NCBI GenBank assembly: GCA_030601545.1
Contig: JAUVTM010000116.1
Span: 1 to 6,858 of the forward strand
Length of the DNA stretch: 6,858 nucleotides
From: Syntrophobacterales bacterium
GTDB lineage: Bacteria; Desulfobacterota; Syntrophobacteria; BM002
Reading direction: 5' to 3'
In this document: positions 1 to 5,856 of the stretch, one piece after another
Layout of the letters: each line of letters begins with the position of its first letter
How positions within the stretch are numbered: the first letter of the stretch is position 1
The notes under the pieces: model-generated
Told to the model about the DNA's origin: nothing
The model's input: only the letters and a program-made list of their open reading frames with translations
The model's database searches: none
Translations under genes and position numbers: made by a program

Positions 1-3
1 CCT

Positions 4-280
4 ATGTATTTAGCTCCGCACGATAACTACATGTCCCCTCTCGCCTCAAGAGACTGTATCGCAATTCGTCATCCCGGCCAAGTCCCGCAAAGCGGGACGC
101 GAGCCGGGATCCAGACAACGTCCCCGCGAAGGCGGGGAACCAGAAACCAAATGACGTCATTGAACTTTCACTGGATTCCGGATCTCGTCCACCTTTGGCG
201 GACTCGTCCGGAATGACGGGTTCGCCGAATTGTGACATAGTTTCCACGGGGAGAGGAGATTCTTGCGGAGTTAAGTGCAT
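4..280. repeat. Imperfect fold-back (MITE-like) element with nested hairpins
   Basis: The two ends are inverted copies of each other. Bases 4-23 match the reverse complement of 261-280 at 16 of 20 positions. The similarity continues inward, with gaps, through a TCYCCTCTC-like block and a CRCAATTC block (62-67 against 226-231) to GTCATYCCGG (68-77 against 207-217). Inside are three hairpins: ATCCCGGC/GCCGGGAT (71-78/103-110) enclosing GTCCCGC-AAA-GCGGGAC (82-98); TCCCCGC/GCGGGGA (121-127/132-138); and ATTCCGGA/TCCGGAAT (175-182/207-214) enclosing GTCCaCC-TTT-GGcGGAC (187-203). A 12-bp palindrome lies at 150-161. No convincing gene is present. GTCATTCCGG...CCGGAATCCAG repeats of this kind are, from memory, common between genes in Desulfobacterota and related genomes. 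It may be a non-autonomous transposable or REP-like element. Target-site duplications cannot be judged because the left flank is missing. Confidence 0.7.
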
Positions 281-290
281 ATGCGCTTTT

Positions 291-314
291 TCTAATTCTC
301 TAGTTCTCTAATCG
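291..314. repeat. Short octamer tandem repeat (TCTAATTC type)
   Basis: Three consecutive 8-bp units, TCTAATTC, TCTAGTTC and TCTAATCG, follow the fold-back element. They lie about 50 nt beyond the RDD stop codon. The rest of 281-361 shows no gene, no promoter I can support and no hairpin followed by a T-run, so no terminator is assigned to the RDD gene. A short palindrome, GCAGCTGC, sits at 324-331. Confidence 0.5.
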
Positions 315-361
315 TCCAACCTGGCAGCTGCTTGCTGTCTATGGCGCAGAGCACAATAGAC

Positions 362-1156
362 TCAAATGGCCTTCCTGGTTCGCTCGTAGACTCCAACGAT
401 TTCTTCCAGAAAAGACTCGTCAGAGATGTTAGGTCCGGGCGTAATCCCCCATCTCTTCATCAACCGGTGGGCCAGAAGGCGGGCGAGCTCACGCCGGTGT
501 TTCCCGTCCATTGCCTCCCTTCTCTGGAGAAAAGACCGTATGAGCTGGTACTGTTTCGGTTCCAGGGTAGAGAGATGGAGTTCAAGGTCCGGCACGTTCA
601 ACTTGGAAGTTGAGCGCAGGCGAGTCCTATCCATGGGAACATTGCTTCTGCGTTCTACGATCACCACCGTACCAGCGGCATAGTCGCCAATCCTCTGGCT
701 GCGAGAACTCAGAAACATCACGAATAAGCCTAACGGATAGAAGCCCAGCAATATATCCACCGCCCTCAGAATGTTGCGAATGGAGGATTCCAGCCAACCA
801 ATAGGCTGGCCGTTGACCTGGATCACCCGGAGCTTTTGCATTCTTTTTCCCGGAGTCTGTCCGCTCCACAGGGCTTCAAAAAGTAGGAAGTACCCCAAAT
901 CCACCACGCCGTAGGCAAGGACCCCCAAGGCGAACAGCCAGGTTCTGGGAAGATTTGTCATAATCCCGGTTGGATCAAAACTCGGCAGCAATCGAGCCAG
1001 CATAAATACTGCCAAAAAGATGCAGAGGATAATCAAAGCCCGGAAAGTTGTATCCAGCAAGAAAGCTGTAGAGCGCGTGCCCAAACCGGCAAGTACGTAT
1101 CTAAACCCCACGTGTTCTGGAGTTTGAATCTTCAGGGTCTCTTTTGCTATTTCCAT
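362..1156 (-). CDS. RDD-family membrane protein with C-terminal cytosolic tail
   Basis: A 264-residue inner-membrane protein of the RDD family; its biochemical role is not established. The RDD hallmarks are visible: the first Arg and Asp of the motif in TRSTAFLLD (R28, D35), a GQTPGKR loop (99-105), RNILRAVD (127-134) and RIGDYAAGT (155-163). Hydrophobic segments lie at about 37-58, 73-94 and 135-150. Residues 170-264 form a charged soluble tail with a LEPKQYQLIRSFLQRR stretch and a later ESFLEEIVGVYERT stretch, which I recall as typical of RDD proteins next to MoxR/SpoIIM genes rather than of short transporter-like RDD proteins. The ATG is preceded by AAAAGG with 8 nt spacing. The gene starts 28 nt from the divergent SpoIIM-like gene and ends near the repeat element. 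It probably belongs to the same membrane system as the MoxR/DUF58 genes, by neighbourhood only. Confidence 0.9.
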   Translation of the reverse strand: MEIAKETLKIQTPEHVGFRYVLAGLGTRSTAFLLDTTFRALIILCIFLAVFMLARLLPSFDPTGIMTNLPRTWLFALGVLAYGVVDLGYFLLFEALWSGQTPGKRMQKLRVIQVNGQPIGWLESSIRNILRAVDILLGFYPLGLFVMFLSSRSQRIGDYAAGTVVIVERRSNVPMDRTRLRSTSKLNVPDLELHLSTLEPKQYQLIRSFLQRREAMDGKHRRELARLLAHRLMKRWGITPGPNISDESFLEEIVGVYERTRKAI

Positions 1157-1184
1157 CTCAATGACCTTTTGCTACCCTACGGGC

Positions 1185-2177
1185 ATGAGTCAATCCATCG
1201 AGAAATTCATCGAGTCCAGAAGACCACGCTGGCAGCGGTTGGAAAAACTCATCCAATCCATGGAAAAGGGAAAAGCGAAACGTCTGCACCCGTCGGAACT
1301 CCCGGATATGGGCCGGTTATACCGGGAGGCCACGGCTGACCTGGCCCGGTTGCAGACTTTCCAACAAGAGGGGGCTCTCCCGGATGAGTTGGTTGACTAC
1401 TTGAACCATCTGGTGGCCCGGGCCCATGGCCAGATCTACCGGAGCCCCTCCCCTGGATGGGGTTCCTTGTGGCGATTCCTTCGATCCACTTTCCCTGCAA
1501 CCTTCAGGGAAACAGCTCCCTGGACCCTATCTGCCCTCGGTATCTTCCTCCTCGGTTGCGGGTACGGCTTTCTAGCAGGTCTTGTTGACGACAGCTTCAT
1601 CCCGCTTGTCGCCCCCCCTCACCTTATTGAACAAGTTGAAGGGGGAAAGGTATGGTTCGACTCTATCCTGGCTATCCGTCCTCTAGCCTCCAGCATGATA
1701 ATGAGAAACAACATCTCTGTAACTTTTCTGGCCTTCGCCCTTGGCATAACCTTTGGCCTCGGAACTGTTTACATTATGGCCTTCAATGGACTGCTACTTG
1801 GAACCCTGGCCGCTTTGTGCCATCTTCACGGTCTGGATGTGGATTTTTGGTCCTTTGTACTTCCTCACGGAGTTATCGAACTCACAGCCATATTTATAGC
1901 GGGCGGAGGAGGGCTTCTGCTCGGGTCAGCGCTGATCTCTCCTGGCGATCTTTCCAGAAAAGAGGCACTGATTCAGAGGGGTCGAAAGGCCGTCCTACTT
2001 ATTCTCGGCTGTGTTCCCCTGCTCATAGTTGCAGGGATTGTTGAGGGCTTTTTATCCCCGGCTCATCTGCCCCCATGGGTCAAATTTCTCTTAGCTGGCC
2101 TTCTCCTGGGACTTTTGCTCTGTTACCTCCTGTTGCCAGCATCTCACAACAGACCTCGTCGCTTCACCTCCAAATAA
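1185..2177 (+). CDS. SpoIIM/DUF95-family integral membrane protein
   Basis: A 330-residue member of the stage II sporulation protein M-like family (COG1300). Despite the name, this type occurs widely in bacteria that do not sporulate. The soluble N-terminus (1-110) carries the usual EKFIESRRPRWQRLEKL start and a GRLYREATADLARL helix. Hydrophobic segments follow at about 112-132, 178-198, 200-215, 232-250, 268-288 and 298-318. Family motifs are NNISVTFLAFALGITFGLGT (175-194), NGLLLG (201-206), PHGVIEL (227-233) and the GG(G)LLLG and VEGFLSP stretches (240-247, 286-292). I chose the ATG at 1185 because homologues begin close to this EKFIE block; an ATG at 1161 would add eight residues. Neither start has a good Shine-Dalgarno site. 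It is the only plus-strand gene, divergent from RDD and overlapping the DUF58 3' end by 34 nt, so its promoter must lie inside or beside the RDD coding region. Confidence 0.9.
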   Translation: MSQSIEKFIESRRPRWQRLEKLIQSMEKGKAKRLHPSELPDMGRLYREATADLARLQTFQQEGALPDELVDYLNHLVARAHGQIYRSPSPGWGSLWRFLRSTFPATFRETAPWTLSALGIFLLGCGYGFLAGLVDDSFIPLVAPPHLIEQVEGGKVWFDSILAIRPLASSMIMRNNISVTFLAFALGITFGLGTVYIMAFNGLLLGTLAALCHLHGLDVDFWSFVLPHGVIELTAIFIAGGGGLLLGSALISPGDLSRKEALIQRGRKAVLLILGCVPLLIVAGIVEGFLSPAHLPPWVKFLLAGLLLGLLLCYLLLPASHNRPRRFTSK

Positions 2178-3475
2178 CGTTCCATAGTTCCTATGGATAG
2201 TTTTGAGGGAGGAAGATCCATAACCAGTGCTCCCTTTTGCACCAGACCACCGAGAGCTTTGCTGCGTTGGCGAAGGAGTTCCTGGAGCACTGCCCGTTCA
2301 TACACGCCCTGAACCTTGGAAGGTGGGCGAGCCAACAACTCATCCCACTCCGATTCTCTGATGGCAACACATAGCGGTAGATGAAGAGGTCTCAGCAGTG
2401 ATACGGCAGCAAGGAGGTTTTCTGACGCCACCTCGTCCAGCAGGTCCGTGTAAATCACCACCAAGCTTCGCCGCCGAACCTGTGACCGAAACCAGAGAAG
2501 CGCCTGTTCGTACTGGGGCTCAACCAGAGCGGGCCGTAAGGATATGGTCCCCTCCAGAATGAGTTGCAGTTGCTCAGGTGTCCCTCTAGGCGGGATAAAA
2601 GAAATTACCCGATCGGCGAATGCCAGTATTCCCGCCTGATCCCCTCCTGAAAGGGCGGTGTGGGCCAGATGAACCGCTGCTTCCAGGGCGTGATCCAGTT
2701 TTGTTTTCCCTTCTGACTCGGCGCTCATCAACCGTCCCACGTCCAATAAAATCATTACAATCTGGTTCTTTTCTGTTTGATACTGCTGGACAATGGGGCG
2801 GTCTAATCGGGCCGTGGCTTTCCAATGGATTTTTCGAGGATCATCCCCTTCCACGTATTCCCTGAGAGACTCGAATTCGCGGCCTTCCCCCCTCCACTTG
2901 GTTGTCCGAAGTCCCCACTTGTAGGCTACTCGCCTGTATGTGGCCAGGTCGGCGTAGCGCAAAGGCTGGAGGCGAGGGTAAACTTTCACCTCTCGAGCAG
3001 CCCTGAGTCGTATCGGTGTTAGCATGAGTCCCAAGGGGCCCTCCACTCTTAGAAAAAGATCTCCGAAACCATATTCCCCTCTTTGGAAAGGTGTGAGGCG
3101 ATAATCAAGGCTCAGAGAAGATCTTCCAGGAACTACTGCCTTAAGAACCGGTGCCGGTTCCCATTCTTTAGGAGTTTGATCCCGCACCTGGACTTTTCTG
3201 TCGGCTGGACCCGTGTTCCTGAGGACAATCTCAATGTCGTACTCGATGTCGGAGGAGAAATGGGGTGGGCAGACTCTCTCGGCCTCTATGTTCCCTCCCT
3301 TCAATGTCATGGTGTAATCCAGGCCACACAACAACAGAATTCCAAAATCGAGAGCAACCACCACTTCCCAGTCCCAGAATGAGGCCGCTGCAATCCCCAA
3401 CGCTACGAAACACAAGGTCAGCATGGTAGGGAGAGGCATTTTAGGCACTTTAGACATTTTAGGCACTTTAGACAC
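2144..3475 (-). CDS. DUF58 protein with degenerate vWA-like domain (MoxR partner)
   Basis: A 443-residue protein (GTG start) of the DUF58 family, usually encoded beside MoxR ATPases. Residues 1-13 are the repeat peptide MSKVPKMSKVPKM. Two hydrophobic segments follow (about 18-33 and 38-52), then a beta-rich region (about 65-170). The DUF58 signature is at 200-225: EFESLREYVEGDD followed by RKIHWKATAR. A vWA-like fold follows, with ILLDVGRLM (242-250) in the place of a MIDAS strand and VVIYTDLLDE (339-348). The MIDAS triad DxSxS is not intact, as is common in this family. The GTG at 3475 is 4 nt beyond the MoxR stop and has GAGG seven bases upstream, so it is the best-supported start. In-frame ATG or GTG codons at 3466, 3457, 3448, 3439 and 3424 are alternatives. 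It probably couples MoxR to membrane or envelope targets. The 3' end overlaps the convergent SpoIIM-like gene. Confidence 0.92.
   Translation of the reverse strand: MSKVPKMSKVPKMPLPTMLTLCFVALGIAAASFWDWEVVVALDFGILLLCGLDYTMTLKGGNIEAERVCPPHFSSDIEYDIEIVLRNTGPADRKVQVRDQTPKEWEPAPVLKAVVPGRSSLSLDYRLTPFQRGEYGFGDLFLRVEGPLGLMLTPIRLRAAREVKVYPRLQPLRYADLATYRRVAYKWGLRTTKWRGEGREFESLREYVEGDDPRKIHWKATARLDRPIVQQYQTEKNQIVMILLDVGRLMSAESEGKTKLDHALEAAVHLAHTALSGGDQAGILAFADRVISFIPPRGTPEQLQLILEGTISLRPALVEPQYEQALLWFRSQVRRRSLVVIYTDLLDEVASENLLAAVSLLRPLHLPLCVAIRESEWDELLARPPSKVQGVYERAVLQELLRQRSKALGGLVQKGALVMDLPPSKLSIGTMERYLEVKRRGLL
3437..3475 (-). repeat. 9-bp tandem repeat forming the DUF58 start region
   Basis: On the minus strand four 9-bp units of RTGYCTAAA follow each other (GTGTCTAAA, GTGCCTAAA, ATGTCTAAA, GTGCCTAAA), then a partial ATGCC. 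This can also be read as two 18-bp units. Each unit is three codons (M/V-S/P-K), so the repeat stays in frame and places an ATG or GTG every nine bases, at 3475, 3466, 3457, 3448 and 3439. A change in copy number would lengthen or shorten the DUF58 N-terminus without breaking the frame. Confidence 0.85.
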
Positions 3476-3479
3476 TTAT

Positions 3480-4433
3480 TTACCTCGGTACCGGAATTCC
3501 CTCCAGGATCTGGGAGAGGACCCGGTCAGGTGTCAACCCCTCCAGTTCTGCCTCTGGTCGGAGGATTACCCGGTGCCTGAGGACCGGCAGAGCTATCTCC
3601 TTGATATCATCTGGGACAATAAAGTCCCTCCCCCCCATCGCAGCCAAGCACTGGCTCGTTTTCAGCAAAGCTATTCCCCCCCGCGGACTGGCTCCAAGAT
3701 GGAGATGAGGAGAGCGTCGGGTTCCTTCCAGTAATCTTTGCACGTATGCCACAATCCCTTCCTCGACTTTCACTTCACGGACTCGTCGGCGGAATTTGAC
3801 GATGGTATCTTCTCCTGCTAGCCGAGCTAGTCCCATTGATTCCAGGTCATGGGCATCTAAGGACTTTCCGTACCGAGCAAGTATCTCCCGCTCCTCGGCC
3901 TCTGAAGGGTAGCTCAACACTATCTTCATAAGGAACCGATCCAGTTGAGCCTCGGGCAGCGGGTAAGTGCCCTCCTGTTCAATAGGATTCTGGGTCGCCA
4001 CTACCATAAAACTTTCGGACAAAGGCAGGGTCTCGCCGTCGATGCTCACCTGCCTTTCCTCCATGGCCTCGAGGAGCGCGGATTGGGTCTTTGGTGGCGC
4101 CCGGTTGATTTCGTCGCCCAGAAGAATCTCCGTAAAAATTGGACCCTTGCGAAGATGAAATTGCCTACTTTGCAAGTCGTAAATTTGCGTGCCCAAAATA
4201 TCTGCGGGCATCAGGTCGGGAGTGAACTGGATTCGGGTGAACTCTGCCCTCAATATGTAGGCTAAGGTCTTGGCTAGGAGGGTTTTGGCCAGGCCCGGCA
4301 CTCCTTCCATGAGGACATGCCCCCTTGCCAGGAGACCCGCCAGCAAATGATTCACTGCCTGCTGTTGTCCCATGATCACTTTCGATATTTCACCAGAAAT
4401 CCGCCCTACTAACTTCTCAACTTCTGCCGGCAT
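3480..4433 (-). CDS. MoxR-family AAA+ ATPase
   Basis: A 317-residue AAA+ ATPase of the MoxR group, thought to act as a chaperone-like remodelling factor in the cytoplasm together with vWA or DUF58 proteins. Numbered from the ATG at 4433: Walker A GVPGLAKT (44-51), Walker B LLGDE (104-108), sensor 1 in VVATQNP (N149), the LDRF Arg finger region (R166) and sensor 2 in GASPRG (R251). The TPDLMPADILG and EGTYPLPEAQ blocks are typical of MoxR, and the length is normal. The ATG at 4433 has GGAGAG six bases upstream; a TTG at 4454 would add seven residues but lies in a palindrome. DUF58 follows after 4 nt, so the two are almost certainly cotranscribed. Upstream, a repeat-rich 289-nt spacer separates it from DUF4350. 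All catalytic motifs look intact. Confidence 0.95.
   Translation of the reverse strand: MPAEVEKLVGRISGEISKVIMGQQQAVNHLLAGLLARGHVLMEGVPGLAKTLLAKTLAYILRAEFTRIQFTPDLMPADILGTQIYDLQSRQFHLRKGPIFTEILLGDEINRAPPKTQSALLEAMEERQVSIDGETLPLSESFMVVATQNPIEQEGTYPLPEAQLDRFLMKIVLSYPSEAEEREILARYGKSLDAHDLESMGLARLAGEDTIVKFRRRVREVKVEEGIVAYVQRLLEGTRRSPHLHLGASPRGGIALLKTSQCLAAMGGRDFIVPDDIKEIALPVLRHRVILRPEAELEGLTPDRVLSQILEGIPVPR
3483..3486 (-). promoter_or_regulatory. Ribosome binding site of the DUF58 gene
   Basis: GAGG lies inside the last codons of MoxR, seven bases before the GTG at 3475. None of the later in-frame start codons has a comparable site, since the bases before them are repeat sequence (CCTAAA). The site therefore decides for the GTG start and suggests translational coupling to MoxR. 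Confidence 0.65.
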
Positions 4434-4439
4434 GTTGTT

Positions 4440-4445
4440 CTCTCC
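4440..4445 (-). promoter_or_regulatory. Ribosome binding site of the MoxR gene
   Basis: GGAGAG stands six bases before the ATG at 4433. It directly follows, on the transcript, the GC-rich palindrome at 4449-4473, so that hairpin would end only 3 nt upstream of the ribosome binding site. Confidence 0.75.
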
Positions 4446-4448
4446 GAG

Positions 4449-4473
4449 GCGCAATGCGCAGAGCGCATGGCGC
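4449..4473. repeat. GC-rich palindrome upstream of the MoxR ribosome site
   Basis: GCGC (4449-4452), one A, ATGCGC (4454-4459), loop AGA, GCGCAT (4463-4468), one G, GCGC (4470-4473). The stem has ten pairs with a single mismatch and no T-run after it on either strand, so it is not a typical terminator. GCGCAT-based repeats of this type recur, from memory, between genes in Desulfobacterota-like genomes. It may influence translation or mRNA stability of MoxR. Confidence 0.7.
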
Positions 4474-4489
4474 GTTTAGTAAAAGGAGG

Positions 4490-4561
4490 TTTCAGGTTTC
4501 AGTGTTCAGGTTTCAGCTTTTATGTTTCTTTTTCCTGACACCTGACACCCGACACCTGAAA
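4490..4561. repeat. Inverted heptad repeat array (TKTCAGG)
   Basis: The left arm has four heptads on the plus strand at 4490-4517 (TTTCAGG, TTTCAGT, GTTCAGG, TTTCAGC). After a 16-nt AT-rich spacer, the right arm (4534-4561) has four on the opposite strand (CCTGACA, CCTGACA, CCCGACA, CCTGAAA). The arms can pair imperfectly into a long hairpin. There is no T-run immediately after the stem, so I do not call it a terminator. This TGTCAGG-type repeat is, from memory, frequent between genes in some Desulfobacterota. Confidence 0.75.
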
Positions 4562-4722
4562 CCCTGAGACTTAGCGCTTGAAATTTGATATTTTGCAATG
4601 CTCCATCACTCCAGCAGACTGCCGCAAGAGGGGAAAGACCATTCAATCCCCTCAGGAGGCAGCCCAAAGCCGTCTCCTTTGAGCCGGATTCTTTACTCAT
4701 GCTGTATCCTGCTCACTCTACG
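4562..4722. other. Remainder of the DUF4350-MoxR spacer; two hairpins, doubtful small ORF
   Basis: On the minus strand, reading from the DUF4350 stop, there is an ATG at 4700 preceded by AGGA with six-base spacing. It opens a 64-codon frame ending at 4506. The last third of that frame is translated heptad repeat and the rest resembles no family I know, so it is probably not a gene. Two hairpins lie in tandem: 4655-4677 (GGAG/CTCC ends with an inner GC stem) and 4628-4653 (GAGGGGA/TCCCCTC, 12-nt loop). Neither has a T-run. I recognise no riboswitch or small-RNA family here. The stretch could be leader RNA for MoxR or decayed repeat DNA. Confidence 0.4.
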
Positions 4723-5856
4723 CTAACCGCCACGAGCTGCTTTCCTCCGAGCCTCGTCCAAAGCCGAATACAGTCCCCGTGCAGACATCAAAAGATCTCT
4801 ATCTGAAACTACTTGTTTATCAGGGTTTCGGCGAGCAGCCAGCAGTTTGTTCTGAAGGGTGTGGTCCCTATGAACGAGGATATTCTTGGCTTCTTTTTCG
4901 GTCCAGCGGACAAGAGCCTCAAAAGCGAGAACTCGAGCCCGTCCCCTCTGGAACAGCTGTGCCATCGCCTTCACATACTCGAGGGAAGAACGGCGCTTCT
5001 CTTGAATAAGTGGTCTGGGAAGTCCAAACCGTCTCCCTCTGGCAGCCCAAAGTACAAACAAAAGCAAAATCCCTTGAAGCGCTGGTACCAGGGCTCGTGA
5101 GTGGAACAAATGTTCCAGCACCGAGGTAACCCTGCCATAGCCATGATGGTATTCGTCAATCAGCAAACTGCCGTCCCCACGACTAGTGAGCAAAAGATTG
5201 AGGGCCAAGCGGGCGTGATCTCCATCTCTCAGCGACTCGTTGGACAATAGATTGGGATCGGAAAGGCAGATCACCCTCCCCTTTCCTTCAGCACGCACCG
5301 CCAGGAGCCCACCCCATTGGCTTCTTATAAGAACCACCGTTTCCGGGTGTTGCGAGGTGAGGTCAGCATGGCTATTGGAGTCGAGGGTGTTTATCCCTTG
5401 AGTGTAAGATCCCGGCTGGAACAAAAGCGCTTCGTTCTTATCTTCCCTCTGATGCATACCAAACACTGGCACCAAGGCAAACCCCATGTTCTTTAAGAAG
5501 GGATTCGGTCGGCTTGCTATGAGCACAAGAGTCCTTCCGTCGCTGACCCACTCCTTGAGCGCGTCCATCTCCCCAGTTCCAGGACCAAGCTCCGGTTCCA
5601 CCAGCACAAGAACGGAACCATCCTGAGGCAAATTTTCAAAGCCTTTTTCCCACCTGCCAACGGGTAGATCCAGGGACTGCAACCAGAGATAAAGCGCTTT
5701 ATATCCTCCCGCCGCTGCACTGTAGGTGGTTCGACGCTGAGGTGATTGTTTGCCTTTTTGGTTGGCCTCTAAAGCCACTAACCCATAGGCGGCGAGGAAT
5801 AGCAAAATTCCCAAACCACCCATCAGCAACCAAGTGGCTCGTCCCCCTTTATTCAT
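4723..5856 (-). CDS. DUF4350 membrane protein
   Basis: A 377-residue DUF4350 protein; the biochemical function is unknown. A signal-anchor segment at about 10-30 is followed by a large extracytoplasmic domain (about 40-240). This begins with the usual TYSAAAGGYKALYLWL stretch (SxxxxGxxALxxxL pattern) and contains VLVLVEPE and TLVLIASRP strands, VICLSDPNLLSNESL (195-209) and the DEYHHG motif (234-239). A second membrane segment (about 258-272) precedes GRRFGLPRP and a charged cytosolic tail of about 95 residues. The DUF4350 region is related, as I recall, to GIFT/GATase-like folds, without evidence of catalysis here. I chose the ATG at 5856 because it overlaps the DUF4129 stop as ATGA and has GGAG eight bases upstream. 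The ATG at 5883 would add nine residues before the membrane segment and a larger overlap. It lies between DUF4129 and MoxR in the same direction and is probably a membrane subunit of the MoxR-dependent complex. Confidence 0.88.
   Translation of the reverse strand: MNKGGRATWLLMGGLGILLFLAAYGLVALEANQKGKQSPQRRTTYSAAAGGYKALYLWLQSLDLPVGRWEKGFENLPQDGSVLVLVEPELGPGTGEMDALKEWVSDGRTLVLIASRPNPFLKNMGFALVPVFGMHQREDKNEALLFQPGSYTQGINTLDSNSHADLTSQHPETVVLIRSQWGGLLAVRAEGKGRVICLSDPNLLSNESLRDGDHARLALNLLLTSRGDGSLLIDEYHHGYGRVTSVLEHLFHSRALVPALQGILLLFVLWAARGRRFGLPRPLIQEKRRSSLEYVKAMAQLFQRGRARVLAFEALVRWTEKEAKNILVHRDHTLQNKLLAARRNPDKQVVSDRDLLMSARGLYSALDEARRKAARGG
5853..5856 (-). promoter_or_regulatory. ATGA stop/start overlap (translational coupling)
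   Basis: The last codons of DUF4129 (GTA TGA) share four bases with the DUF4350 start (ATG AAT). A GGAG site eight bases upstream lies inside the DUF4129 reading frame. This is the classic arrangement of coupled neighbours whose products are needed in fixed proportion. Confidence 0.7.

Noticed and set aside
82..98. GTCCCGC-AAA-GCGGGAC as a rho-independent terminator
   Set aside because: The stem is strong but no T-run follows on either strand, and it is nested within the larger inverted element.
2..280. A 92-codon open frame on the minus strand (and a 70-codon one on the plus strand) across the fold-back element
   Set aside because: The frames are translations of the inverted GTCATTCCGG-type repeats (FPAFAG-like peptides), with no Shine-Dalgarno support and no recognisable domain. 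They are a by-product of GC-rich repeat DNA.
1124..1150. TTGAAT ... TGCTAT as a sigma-70 promoter for the SpoIIM-like gene
   Set aside because: The spacing is only 15 nt and the -10 box matches the consensus at three of six positions, which is too weak to call.
1185..2177. SpoIIM-like gene as evidence that the organism forms endospores
   Set aside because: This family is widespread in non-sporulating bacteria and no other sporulation gene is in the window. The neighbours fit the MoxR cassette instead.
4490..4561. The heptad array as a CRISPR array
   Set aside because: Units are 7 bp, contiguous and in two opposite orientations, with no regular unique spacers and no cas genes.
4506..4700. 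A 64-codon frame on the minus strand within the DUF4350-MoxR spacer
   Set aside because: It has an acceptable AGGA site and ATG, but its C-terminal third is translated heptad repeat and the rest has no recognisable feature. Kept only as a note in the spacer entry.
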